Assembly: GCA_028872645.1 (NCBI GenBank)
Contig: JAPKDK010000003.1
Location: forward strand, 1-37,209
Direction of reading: 5' to 3'
Source: Verrucomicrobiota bacterium
GTDB taxonomy: Bacteria; Verrucomicrobiota; Verrucomicrobiia; Limisphaerales; UBA1100
Length of the DNA: 37,209 nt
Shown here: positions 1 through 7,587 of the stretch, in pieces
Position numbering within the stretch: position 1 is the first letter of the stretch
Layout: the number at the start of each line of letters is the position of its first letter
Notes under the pieces: generated by a model
Seen by the model: the letters and a program-made list of their open reading frames with translations, nothing else
The model's database searches: none
What the model was told of the DNA's origin: nothing
Translations under genes and position numbers: made by a program

Positions 1-256
1 AAGGAGTACAAATAGGCTGGGAATAGCCATGGTCAAAGCGCATGCCGCCGGCTGCAAGTTTGTCGATATTGGGGGTAGAATAATGATCCATCTCGCCGGC
101 CTTGGCATTGGGATAATTGTATTTGGCAATCAGGTCGCGATAAGCACTCACGCACTCCCAACCCATATCATCAGCCATAATGACAATGACATTGGGTTTA
201 TCCGCGAAAAGCGGCAAAGCCATCAGGCCCGCAAGAAGAAATAGGATTCGTTTCAT
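1..256 (-). CDS. Sulfatase, N-terminal part (cut by window edge)
   Basis: This is the first 85 codons of a secreted formylglycine-dependent sulfatase; the rest lies beyond base 1. It is absent from the ORF track because it is open-ended, but the minus strand reads [20 protein letters not shown] (signal peptide), then [13 protein letters not shown], the metal-binding DD start of the alkaline-phosphatase-like sulfatase fold. It runs to [16 protein letters not shown] at the edge. The Cys at about residue 83 would be the first residue of the C-x-P-x-R site that is oxidised to formylglycine. The ATG shares one base with the TAA of the upstream sulfatase (TAATG), which suggests translational coupling. 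It is the last visible gene of the dehydratase-aldolase-sulfatase operon. The substrate cannot be read from this part. Confidence 0.9.
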   Translation of the reverse strand, partial: MKRILFLLAGLMALPLFADKPNVIVIMADDMGWECVSAYRDLIAKYNYPNAKAGEMDHYSTPNIDKLAAGGMRFDHGYSQPICTP

Positions 257-1563
257 TATTTGATATTAGGGTAATTGAGCTTGGTAAAAGTCGCTCGCAA
301 TGCTGCACGTTTCTCAGCGAGGGAGCCAGCCACATTCTTTAAGGGTTTCTTCTCCATGGCATCCTTTTGCACGTCATAAAGCTGACCATTATTGTAGAGC
401 TTATAACGTTGAGTGCGCACCCACGCCTTGCCGCCTTTGCTCTCGGAAAAGGCAAAGGACCTTGTTTTTCGGGTATTGCGAGGGAGCTGAAATAATCTGC
501 GTGCAAAACTAATCCCGTCGATCTTATGTCCGACTTTAGTTGCGCCAAGCTCTGCCAAGGTCGGTAGCCAGTCACTAAAATCTACGAGTCCACCATCATA
601 ACTGCCGGCCTTGATATAACCGGGCCAGTTGGCAATGAGTGGCACATTGGTGCCGATATTGAGCAGTGTCCCCTTGCCTCCGGGCACGCGCTGGCCATTG
701 CGAATGGAGTGAACGTTTTCATACTCGTACTTGCGCCCCTGAATATGACGCAGCTTGGAACGTTTGGCTGTCCCATTGTCGCCAGTGAACAGGATGATCG
801 TATTTTTGCGTAGGCCAAGTTGATCGATCCGGCTCACGAGTTTGCCCACCATCTCATCCATGCTCTCAACCATCTCGCCATAATTCATCCAGCGATCCTT
901 ACCCGGCATGTAAGGGACCTGTTTCGGGATGTCATCAGTCACATCATGGGCCAAGGCCATAGAGTAATAGGCAAAGAAGGGTTTCTTGGCCTCGGCGCTT
1001 TTCTCCATGAATTCACCTAGGAAATCCACATACAGTTCCGGCCCGTACTTGCCCTTGGTGTCCGTACGCAAACGGCCGTCTTGGTAGATCATCGGCTCAT
1101 GGAAGCGCGCGCCCTCGTGCCAGCCGAATACACTCCATTCATCAAAACCCATCCGGGCCGGCTGCTCAGTATCCTTTTTCATCAAACACAACTGCCACTT
1201 GCCGGCAATGGCTGTAGTATAACCTGCTCGTTTGAGCACCTGTGCCACAGTATTTCTTTCCTCCAACTTGGGGAACGAACCCCAGCCGGACTTCAACCGG
1301 AAAGGATACTTGCCGGTCATCAGGCAAACTCGTGTGGGATGACATACCGGCATGCTGAAGCAGTAGTCAAACCGCATGCCGCCCTTGGCCAGCGCATCGA
1401 TGTGCGGCGTCTTCCAACGCTCGCCACCATAAGCACCGATGGGTTCGCAGCCGACATCATCGGCCATGATCAATACAATATTTGGTTGCAATACAATCTC
1501 CGGCGGCACCTTAGCGGCGATCAACGACACGCTAGTAAGAATTAGAAACAGGAAGGTTTTCAC
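256..1563 (-). CDS. Secreted sulfatase (arylsulfatase family)
   Basis: A 435-residue sulfatase expected to hydrolyse sulfate esters outside the cytoplasm. A short hydrophobic leader ([17 protein letters not shown]) is followed by [21 protein letters not shown], with the metal-binding DD pair. The formylglycine site is C74-H-P-T-R78 followed by [11 protein letters not shown], and then come AGKWQL and a metal-binding FTGDNG motif around residue 260. The start is GTG, which overlaps the TGA of the upstream sulfatase by four bases (GTGA), so it is probably translationally coupled. Its own TAA overlaps the next ATG. This is the second of three consecutive sulfatases that differ in sequence, so they probably remove sulfate from different positions or sugars. 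The exact substrate is unknown. Confidence 0.93.
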   Translation of the reverse strand: MKTFLFLILTSVSLIAAKVPPEIVLQPNIVLIMADDVGCEPIGAYGGERWKTPHIDALAKGGMRFDYCFSMPVCHPTRVCLMTGKYPFRLKSGWGSFPKLEERNTVAQVLKRAGYTTAIAGKWQLCLMKKDTEQPARMGFDEWSVFGWHEGARFHEPMIYQDGRLRTDTKGKYGPELYVDFLGEFMEKSAEAKKPFFAYYSMALAHDVTDDIPKQVPYMPGKDRWMNYGEMVESMDEMVGKLVSRIDQLGLRKNTIILFTGDNGTAKRSKLRHIQGRKYEYENVHSIRNGQRVPGGKGTLLNIGTNVPLIANWPGYIKAGSYDGGLVDFSDWLPTLAELGATKVGHKIDGISFARRLFQLPRNTRKTRSFAFSESKGGKAWVRTQRYKLYNNGQLYDVQKDAMEKKPLKNVAGSLAEKRAALRATFTKLNYPNIK

Positions 1564-3392
1564 TGCAATTTCTCCGGGATGCCTTGGATGATTTTATCCT
1601 TGGGAAACATCATCTTCACTTCCGCCAAAACCGCTGCGCGGTCATCGGCCAACGACGTGTAGCTGACCGTCTCGCCATTGAGGTACAGCGCCCACTTGTT
1701 ACATATAAAACAAATCGCCACCTGCGCCTCATGGTCACCAAGATGGAAGCGCAACAATATGCCTGGGTCAAAGTGTGATTTTTCAGCATGTCGAGTGGTG
1801 GAATCCGCGTCGCTTATCAATAAGCTGCGCAAGCGGCCTGCGGGCTTGCCTCTGAGTGTGCGCCCATCCCGGCTGACGATGTAATAGAGGAAACGTTTAT
1901 CATTGGGCTCAGCATTGAGCCTGTGGGTGGTAATTTGCGGCGACTCAGAGAGCAGTTTGTTAAAAAGCTTCATGGGCGGACGTGTTCGGCCCGATGCTTT
2001 TTGCTTTGCGATTTGATTTTCAAAGGACTCAACCAATCCCGGTTCATCGAGCCATAGATTCTTTGCTTCGCCAATGTCCTCAGCCAGATTATAGAGCTGA
2101 CCACGCGGACCCTTCGGCACCGGCTGCACACGGCGCGGATTAGAAAAGCCACCGGATCCGAGCGAAGGGATGTATTTAAACTGACCCTGACGGACAGCCA
2201 TATGTGTTGGCTTAGTGCCGGTAATGAGCTGTTGCCGTGCGGTTTCCCGTTGACCCAACAGTACCGGCAGAAAATTCTCGCTATCCTCCCCCTCGTTATC
2301 GGCCAATCCGCGTCCGGTGAGCGCAGCAAAGGTCGCCATCAAATCCGTCTGGCAAATCAGTGCGTCACTTATCGTGTTGGCCTTCACCTTCCCTGGCCAG
2401 CGGACGATAAAGGGCATGCGATGGCCTGCCTCCCACGCGTCAGCTTTCATGCCACGTAAAGGCGTGGTGGCACTGTGGCCGAAGCGTTCGGTGTCGGTGT
2501 TGTACCAAACCGGCCCGTTGTCACTGGTGAAAATGACAAGGGTGTTTTTGGAGAGTTGGGTGCGATCAAGGGCGGACAGGATTTGACCCACAGTGTCGTC
2601 CACCATTGCCACAAAGTCACTGTACATGTTGTTCGTTTTGCCTCGGAATTTTTTAGTGGGCAACCACGGCGTATGTGGTGCGGGTAAAGCCACATACAGA
2701 AAGAACGGTTGCTCATTACCCTTTCGTTCCTCGATATATTTCACCGACTCCATCGTGAATCGCGGCAGCACCTCCTCATGTTTAAAGTTTGATGCAATCG
2801 GGCCGCCACGCCAAAACTCTCCTTGGATACGACTCCAACCCTCCGTATTGCGGGGACCAACTGTACCTGTGGGCGCAATCACCGCCTTACGGCCGCTGAT
2901 ATAATAGTACGGCACAATATCTAGCGAATGCGGCATGCCGAAGTAAAAATCAAACCCACGATCTATTGGGCCGCCATCCAGCTGCTTGGAGTAATCGTAA
3001 TTCGGACCGCCAGCAAACCCCAGGTGCCACTTACCCACCATTGCCGTAGCATACCCCTTCTCCCGTAATGCTGAGGGAATTGTTGTTCGCCCTTTCTCGA
3101 TCAACGCGCGGCTACGCCAATCCAGCTTTATCCGGTGTGGATAACGTCCTGTCAGCAGTCCGTACCGAGTAGGCACACAAAATGACGCCGGCGCATGAGC
3201 GTCAGTAAATTGCATTCCCTCACGTGCCAACCGGTCGATATTATGTGTGGGATTCTTGGACTTTGGATTATAGCAGCGCGCATCGCCATACCCCATGTCA
3301 TCAGCCAGAATAATCACAATATTCGCCGGGCTGTCCTTCGCAGAAGCCACGAAGGCAACGAACAAAAATCCAATGGCAAAAAAACGGTGCAT
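1560..3392 (-). CDS. Secreted sulfatase with C-terminal extension
   Basis: A 610-residue sulfatase. I start it at ATG 3392, which gives a clear signal peptide (MHRFFAIGFLFVAFVASA); the longer track start is a TTG and adds residues that hide the leader. Landmarks are NIVIILADDMGYGD, the formylglycine site C72-V-P-T-R76 followed by YGLLTGRYPHR, MVGKWHLGF, and FTSDNGP for the metal site. The sulfatase fold appears complete near residue 470. The remaining C-terminal part (for example YYIVSRDGRTLRGKPAGR and WALYLNGETVSY) is unlike the neighbouring sulfatases and looks like a small beta-rich appendage of unknown role. It lies about 55 bases after the aldolase gene and overlaps the next sulfatase start. 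An arylsulfatase A-like exosulfatase is likely; the substrate is unknown. Confidence 0.92.
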   Translation of the reverse strand: MHRFFAIGFLFVAFVASAKDSPANIVIILADDMGYGDARCYNPKSKNPTHNIDRLAREGMQFTDAHAPASFCVPTRYGLLTGRYPHRIKLDWRSRALIEKGRTTIPSALREKGYATAMVGKWHLGFAGGPNYDYSKQLDGGPIDRGFDFYFGMPHSLDIVPYYYISGRKAVIAPTGTVGPRNTEGWSRIQGEFWRGGPIASNFKHEEVLPRFTMESVKYIEERKGNEQPFFLYVALPAPHTPWLPTKKFRGKTNNMYSDFVAMVDDTVGQILSALDRTQLSKNTLVIFTSDNGPVWYNTDTERFGHSATTPLRGMKADAWEAGHRMPFIVRWPGKVKANTISDALICQTDLMATFAALTGRGLADNEGEDSENFLPVLLGQRETARQQLITGTKPTHMAVRQGQFKYIPSLGSGGFSNPRRVQPVPKGPRGQLYNLAEDIGEAKNLWLDEPGLVESFENQIAKQKASGRTRPPMKLFNKLLSESPQITTHRLNAEPNDKRFLYYIVSRDGRTLRGKPAGRLRSLLISDADSTTRHAEKSHFDPGILLRFHLGDHEAQVAICFICNKWALYLNGETVSYTSLADDRAAVLAEVKMMFPKDKIIQGIPEKLQ

Positions 3393-3446
3393 GCGCAATT
3401 GAACCATCACGACGCGGGAGGAGCAAGGGGGAACCCAACAGTCCAA

Positions 3447-4358
3447 TTAATTGTGCACCAACAATGTTTTTGCAGCATCGGCAATATTAGCACGTACATT
3501 TTTACTCACATCGTTCAGCAGCGGCAGGATCGGCCCCGTGTCGGCGATGCCGGCCTCGGCTACGGCAGTGTGAAGGACGCGGATGGGGTTGATGGCATTG
3601 CGGAGATTTTCGAGGGGCTCGAAGGTTTGGCGAATGGATTCGGCGGTTTCGTAATCTTCCGCCTTCAGTGCGGCCAGCATTTTCATAGAAAGACTCGGGG
3701 CGATGCACACGCAGCCGCTGGTGAACCCTTGCACGCCGAAATCGCGAAGGTGCACGATAGCCGGTTGCTCGCCAATGCCGCTGACGATGCGTTGCGGGTC
3801 AACGCAATCCACGAGTTGGCGGAGGTAATCATCCCGCGCGGGGTCGTCGCGGACGATGGCGTATTTAATCCAGTTCACCACGCCGTCGTCCATCAGCGCG
3901 CGCGCGTGTTCCGGCTCGAGGTAGCCTTCGAATTTGATGTAAAGCACGATGGGTTTCCCATAAGCCTCGGCGAATTTTCGGATGCCCGTGGCGACCCCTT
4001 CGGGCGTGGCAATGTCGCGCGCGGGCAACACCATCGCGGTTGGGAAATCAAAATCGCGCAGCACGGCCGCTTGGTCGAGCGCCGTGCCGTAGGCGGGGCC
4101 GACGGAGGGGATGATGGTCGTGTCCGCGCCGGCGTTATCCCGCAGCATCACCAGCGCGTCCGCGTACTCGGCGAGGGCGATGTGGTGAAAAACCGCGTTG
4201 CCGCCGTAGAGCAAAGTACGAATGCCACCGTCCTCAAGGTGGCGGATGATTTTCGCGTTGCCGTCGGCGCAAATGTTGAGGTCCGCATCGCGCGCCATCG
4301 GCGGCACGGCGATGACCGAGCTGGCCAGCATCCCGGGGGTGATGGCGTTTGTGTTCAT
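3447..4358 (-). CDS. DHDPS/NAL-family aldolase or dehydratase for 2-keto-3-deoxy sugar acids
   Basis: A cytoplasmic TIM-barrel protein of 303 residues in the dihydrodipicolinate synthase/N-acetylneuraminate lyase family. The probable Schiff-base lysine is in VVNWIKYAIVRDD and the partner tyrosine in PIVLYIKFEGY. The usual substrate-carboxylate loop GTTGE is replaced by YGGNAVFHH, so it is probably not a lysine-pathway DHDPS. I start it at ATG 4358, which overlaps the dehydratase TGA (TGATG); the track adds one TTG codon. Beside a sugar-acid dehydratase, the likely role is cleavage, or second dehydration, of the 2-keto-3-deoxy acid made by that enzyme. Both reactions are known in this family (KDG aldolase and L-2-keto-3-deoxyarabonate dehydratase); which one applies cannot be told from sequence alone. 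Confidence 0.85.
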   Translation of the reverse strand: MNTNAITPGMLASSVIAVPPMARDADLNICADGNAKIIRHLEDGGIRTLLYGGNAVFHHIALAEYADALVMLRDNAGADTTIIPSVGPAYGTALDQAAVLRDFDFPTAMVLPARDIATPEGVATGIRKFAEAYGKPIVLYIKFEGYLEPEHARALMDDGVVNWIKYAIVRDDPARDDYLRQLVDCVDPQRIVSGIGEQPAIVHLRDFGVQGFTSGCVCIAPSLSMKMLAALKAEDYETAESIRQTFEPLENLRNAINPIRVLHTAVAEAGIADTGPILPLLNDVSKNVRANIADAAKTLLVHN

Positions 4359-6100
4359 CAAAAAATCGGCGGCTCGGGTGTGGCCGGGCCATGTTGCAAA
4401 AAATCAAAATCACAGCCCTCGTGCGCTTGCGTGACATGGTTGATGTAAAGCTGGCCGTAGCCGCGGGCGTATTTGGGCTCGGGCTTTTTCCATGCGGCGC
4501 GGCGGGTTTCGAGTTCGGCGTCTTCCACGTGCAGATGAATTTTTCGGCTGGGCACGTCGAGTTCGATTTCGTCTCCGGTTTGCACGAACGCCAGCGGGCC
4601 GCCCACGTGGCTTTCTGGCGAGAGATGCAGCACGCACATTCCGTAACTCGTGCCGCTCATGCGAGCGTCGGAGAGGCGCACCATGTCGCGCACGCCTTCC
4701 TTCAGTAACTTATCGGGGATGGGCAGCATGCCCCATTCGGGAAAACCCGGCGCGCCTTCGGGACCGGCGCTGCGCAGCACGAGCACGGTGTCTTTTGTGA
4801 CGTCGAGGTCGGGGTCGTTGAGGCGCGCCTTGAGGTCGGGGTAATTATCAAACACCAGCGCGGGGCCGCGATGGGTGAGGAGCGCTTCAGCGGCGGCGGC
4901 GGGTTTCACCACGCATCCGTGCGGGGCGAGATTGCCGCGCAACACAAAGGTACTTCCCTCAGCGGCGACGGGATTGTCGGGCGTGCGAATGACATCGTCG
5001 TCAATCAACTCCGCGTCGGCGATGTTTTCGGCGATCGTGTGGCCGTTGACGGTTACGCAATCGCCGTGGAGTTGATCGCCGAGTTGCGCCATCAACGCGC
5101 GCAGTCCGCCGGCGTTATAAAAATCCTCCATTAAATACTGGTCGCCGTTGGGGCGGATGTTGGCGAGCACGGGCGTGGTGCGCGAGAGGCGGTCGAAATC
5201 CTCCAGCGAAATATCAATGCCCGCGCGGCCCGCCATCGCGATGATATGCACGATGGCGTTGGTGGAGCCGCCGATGGCCATGTCCACCGTGATGGCGTTC
5301 TCGAAGGACTCGCGCGTGAGCACGTCCGACGGTTTCAAATCTTCCCAAGCCATCTCCACCGCGCGCCGGCCGCAGGCGGTGGACATCCGGTGATGCTCGC
5401 TGACCACCGCGGGAATACTCGAGGCGCCCGGCAGCGTGAAGCCCAGCCCCTCGGCGATGGCGCCCATCGTCGACGCCGTGCCCATCGTCATGCAATGGCC
5501 CGGCGACCGGCCGATGGCGTTTTCGAATTTCACCCAGTCTTCATCAGAAAGATTGCCCGCGCATCGTTCGGCCCAAAAATCCCAAACCGAGCTGCCGCTG
5601 CCGAGCGTCTCCTTGCCCCAACGCGCCGTCAGCATCGGCCCCGCCGGCAGAAACAGCGTGGGGATATCCGCCGAGATGGCGCCCATCAGCAGCGCCGGCG
5701 TCGTCTTGTCGCAACCGCCCATCAGCACGGCGGCGTCGATGGGATGACACCGCAGCACCTCCTCCGCTTCCATCGAGAGCAGATTGCGGTAAAGCATCGT
5801 CGTTGGCTTCATCAACATTTCGCCCAGCGACATCACCGGCACTTCCACGGGAAATCCGCCCGCCTGCCACACGCCCTGCTTCACTTTCTCGGCGCGCTCG
5901 CGCAAATGCGAGTGGCACGTGTTGAGGTCGCTCCAAGTATTAAGAATGCCGATGACCGGCTTGCCGCGAAAATCGTTGTCCGCCCAGCCCATCGCCTTCA
6001 CCCGCGCCCGATGCCCATGTGCCCGCACATCATCTGGCGCAAACCACCGCGCACTGCGGAGGTCATCGGGAGTTTTAAGAGTAACAGATTTCTTTTGCAT
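4358..6100 (-). CDS. IlvD/Edd-family sugar-acid dehydratase (arabinonate/xylonate dehydratase-like)
   Basis: A 580-residue Fe-S dehydratase. Its length and sequence fit the L-arabinonate/D-xylonate dehydratase branch better than the branched-chain dihydroxy-acid dehydratase: GKPVIGILNTWSDLNTCHSH, AGGFPVEVPVMSLGE, SMEAEEVLR. The three cluster cysteines are visible in NTCHSH, MGGCDKTTPALL and GHCMTMGTAST. Other family blocks are AIGGSTNAIVHI, VLRGNLAPHGCVVKP and MVRLSDARMSGTSYG. Enzymes of this group remove water from C2-C3 of aldonic acids to give 2-keto-3-deoxy acids. It is the first gene of the minus-strand operon, is coupled to the aldolase gene by TGATG, and is followed by three sulfatases. 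This points to catabolism of a sugar released from a sulfated glycan. The specific aldonate is not determinable. Confidence 0.92.
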   Translation of the reverse strand: MQKKSVTLKTPDDLRSARWFAPDDVRAHGHRARVKAMGWADNDFRGKPVIGILNTWSDLNTCHSHLRERAEKVKQGVWQAGGFPVEVPVMSLGEMLMKPTTMLYRNLLSMEAEEVLRCHPIDAAVLMGGCDKTTPALLMGAISADIPTLFLPAGPMLTARWGKETLGSGSSVWDFWAERCAGNLSDEDWVKFENAIGRSPGHCMTMGTASTMGAIAEGLGFTLPGASSIPAVVSEHHRMSTACGRRAVEMAWEDLKPSDVLTRESFENAITVDMAIGGSTNAIVHIIAMAGRAGIDISLEDFDRLSRTTPVLANIRPNGDQYLMEDFYNAGGLRALMAQLGDQLHGDCVTVNGHTIAENIADAELIDDDVIRTPDNPVAAEGSTFVLRGNLAPHGCVVKPAAAAEALLTHRGPALVFDNYPDLKARLNDPDLDVTKDTVLVLRSAGPEGAPGFPEWGMLPIPDKLLKEGVRDMVRLSDARMSGTSYGMCVLHLSPESHVGGPLAFVQTGDEIELDVPSRKIHLHVEDAELETRRAAWKKPEPKYARGYGQLYINHVTQAHEGCDFDFLQHGPATPEPPIF

Positions 6101-6149
6101 AAAAATAGATGCGGGTTTGTAGCGGAAATATAGGTGTGGGACGATTTAA

Positions 6150-6177
6150 TTCACCACAGAGGACACCGAGATGAAAA
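6150..6177. repeat. CACAGAGG-type interspersed repeat, partial copy
   Basis: TTCACCACAGAGGACACCGA followed by GATGAAAA is a diverged copy of the element that occurs in full as an inverted repeat at 10829-10885 and again near 18726. It lies about 50 bases upstream of the dehydratase start, between the operon and the gene remnants. Function unknown. Confidence 0.6.
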
Positions 6178-6208
6178 GGCAGGTGGGTAGAGGTTGAGGA
6201 AAAAAGCT

Positions 6209-6427
6209 TTAAGATTTCGTTTCCTCTACGAGTTCCATTACATTTTCAATATCCCAAAGATCAATGTCTGCCTTTTTAGCCCATTTGCGTGCTTACTTGG
6301 TGAATCCAGATTTACAAACAACCAATCCTATTCCTCCCTCAGTAGACACAACCCCAGCCAAGTCATCCGGCAATAGTTGTGCCGTTCTCGTCCGAAGCAG
6401 GGCATGGTTCCCGGAAAAGCAGGCCAT
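6209..6427 (-). pseudogene. Remnant of an Mrr-like restriction endonuclease C-terminus
   Basis: Reading the minus strand in one frame gives LAGVVSTEGGIGLVVCKSGF, then TK, an in-frame TAA, and ARKWAKKADIDLWDIENVME before a final stop. The order GVV-x-G-x-GLVV-x-SGFT-x-AR-x-A-x-IDLWD matches the end of Mrr-type nuclease domains, which typically read GlvVttsGFTkeA..fAkk..IeLiD. The stop codon in the middle and the absence of most of the protein make this a decayed fragment. The frame is open back to an ATG at 6427, but the upstream residues are not convincing. It is not in the ORF track because of the internal stop. The assignment comes from motif memory and needs a profile search. Confidence 0.45.
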
Positions 6428-6542
6428 CAATCGGCGTGAGTTCGCCTTATTTCCCCGTGAGCAGGCATAATTTTGCCCTTGGCGATGTTCGTAGGGTGAC
6501 TGATTTCTCTATGCCCCAGCGATATAAGAACGGTTTTTTTGT

Positions 6543-6689
6543 TCGCTAAAACCCATTATTTCCCAAAACGAACCGCGTTCAATGGCGTTTATTCACGACG
6601 ATTTTCTTTTGAACAATGAGCCGGTCCAGAAGTGCGTGCCCCCGTCCGTCTCCAAGCAGCCCTTCACCAGCAGCTCATTGCCGGTGTAA
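6543..6689 (+). pseudogene. Truncated second copy of the uxaC 5' end
   Basis: From 6543 the sequence closely repeats the region before and at the start of intact uxaC (7551 onward), including the leader AACGAACCGCGTTC and the first codons. The fragment reads MAFIHDDFLLNNEP, against MAFIHDDFLLGNEP in uxaC. Similarity ends near base 6625. The frame then runs through unrelated sequence (VQKCVPPSVS) to a TAA at 6689, giving a 35-codon nonsense ORF. So an entire uxaC copy, or just its start, was once here and was cut off. Because the upstream leader is duplicated too, a duplication or paralogue that included its promoter region is likely. Confidence 0.75.
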
Positions 6690-6742
6690 ACCTCCAAGCC
6701 TCCTTCGCGACTGAATCGAGGGTCTGTCTTCACTATGGAAAT
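6626..6742 (-). pseudogene. Possible remnant of a 2-oxoacid:ferredoxin oxidoreductase-like N-terminus
   Basis: Directly after the uxaC fragment the opposite strand has an open stretch reading SIVKTDPRFSREGG, then LEVYTGNELLVKGCLETDGG and THFWT, where it meets the uxaC remnant head to head. The segment GNELLVKGxLE resembles the GNEAIARGAxEAG start of indolepyruvate/2-oxoacid:ferredoxin oxidoreductases. No start codon, no continuation and no catalytic part are present. If it is coding debris, the join with uxaC marks a recombination point. The assignment is weak and rests on one short motif. Confidence 0.28.
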
Positions 6743-6787
6743 TCACTCGCCAGTTTCTGCCACATCCACTAACCCATCTGCACCTCC

Positions 6788-7111
6788 ATGAAAGCGAACC
6801 ACGAAAAACTTGAGCAACTCATCAGCGCAACGTTCGCCAGCGCGGGTTGCGCGGGGGCGGAGGCGGATTGCGTGGCGGATCATCTCGTGCAGTCGAACCT
6901 TGCCGAGCACGACTCGCATGGGGTCATCCGCACCAAGGCGTATGTCGAGTGGCTGCGCGAGGGCAAGATGCACGCGGGGCGAACGCTGGAGGTGGTGCGG
7001 GACAGTGGCGCGCTGGCGGTGGCCTAAACGACATGGGCGCAAATTTGCGCGACGGCCGAGTCATGCGGCGTGGAGCGAGAGTTGATTGAAACGGTGGAGG
7101 TGGCGGCATGA
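6788..7111 (+). pseudogene. Malate/L-lactate dehydrogenase family (Ldh_2) gene with large internal deletion
   Basis: The first 79 codons (MKANHEKLEQLISATFASAG, then DHLVQSNLAEHDSHGVIRTK) match the N-terminus of Ldh_2/YlbC-type NAD(P)-dependent 2-hydroxyacid dehydrogenases, including the conserved DSHGVIR block. The frame stops at TAA 7025. Past that stop, in the same frame, TTWAQICATAESCGVERELI continues to a TGA at 7109-7111; it looks like the usual C-terminal helix of the same family (x-TW-x-x-I-x-x-x-A-x-x-x-GV). About 250 residues of the roughly 340-residue enzyme, including the active site, are therefore missing. The TGA overlaps the ATG of the next ORF (ATGA), an operon junction that survived the decay. 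Confidence 0.7.
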
Positions 7112-7494
7112 CCACCGTGGGCACCGACGATTTAATCTTTGAGCCGGTACCGGACTGGGCGGCGGACGCGCCCATCACGGAGGCCGTCGGCGTGGCGGTG
7201 GATTCGCGGAACCGCGTTTACGTTTTCAATCGCGCCGACGATGTCGAGGCGCCACAGGTCATCGTGCTGGACACCGACGGCAATGTTTTAAACACCTGGG
7301 GCCAGGGCGTTGTCACACGGCCGCACGGAATTTGGATTGCCCCCGACGACACGCTTTACCTCACCGATGACATCGGCCACGCCGTGCGACAGTTCACCGC
7401 CGACGGCGAGCACATCCCCGACCGCCCCGGCCTCGGCGTCACGCTCAATGAGGATTTCATCAAGGAATATCTCGTGTCTGAATCCGGCGCATGA
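7108..7494 (+). pseudogene. Apparent fusion remnant: NHL beta-propeller joined to an enolase-superfamily C-terminus
   Basis: This ORF has 128 codons. Residues 1 to about 98 look like the start of an NHL-type six-bladed propeller (AVGVAVDSRNRVYVFNR, GVVTRPHGIWIAPDDTLYLT, GHAVRQFTADGEHI) but hold only about two blades. The tail PDRPGLGVTLNEDFIKEY is instead typical of the end of mandelate racemase/enolase-superfamily sugar-acid dehydratases (PGLGVxLNE). An in-frame deletion probably joined two adjacent genes, although the ORF stays open. It starts by ATGA overlap with the Ldh_2 remnant. It could still be expressed as a short protein, but no complete fold is present, so I treat it as broken. Confidence 0.6.
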
Positions 7495-7514
7495 TTATTG
7501 AAAATCCAAAATTG

Positions 7515-7542
7515 TTGATGGACAAGTTCGGGCGCGTATATT
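7515..7542 (+). promoter_or_regulatory. Possible sigma70-type promoter of uxaC
   Basis: TTGATG and TATATT separated by 16 bases lie about 45 bases before the uxaC start codon. The match to consensus is moderate (4 of 6 at each box) and was found by eye. The leader between this site and the ATG is conserved in the truncated uxaC copy at 6543, which supports a regulatory or translational role for that leader but not this promoter directly. Confidence 0.3.
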
Positions 7543-7587
7543 TTTCCTCGCAAAAACCCTTCCTTTCCCCTAAACGAACCGCGTTCC

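Noticed and set aside
3195-4448. 417-codon plus-strand ORF
   Set aside because: It is antisense to the aldolase gene, His/Arg/Val-rich as expected for a shadow frame, and has no family motif.
5246-6133. 295-codon plus-strand ORF
   Set aside because: Shadow of the IlvD/Edd gene; its composition is Arg/His-rich and no domain is visible.
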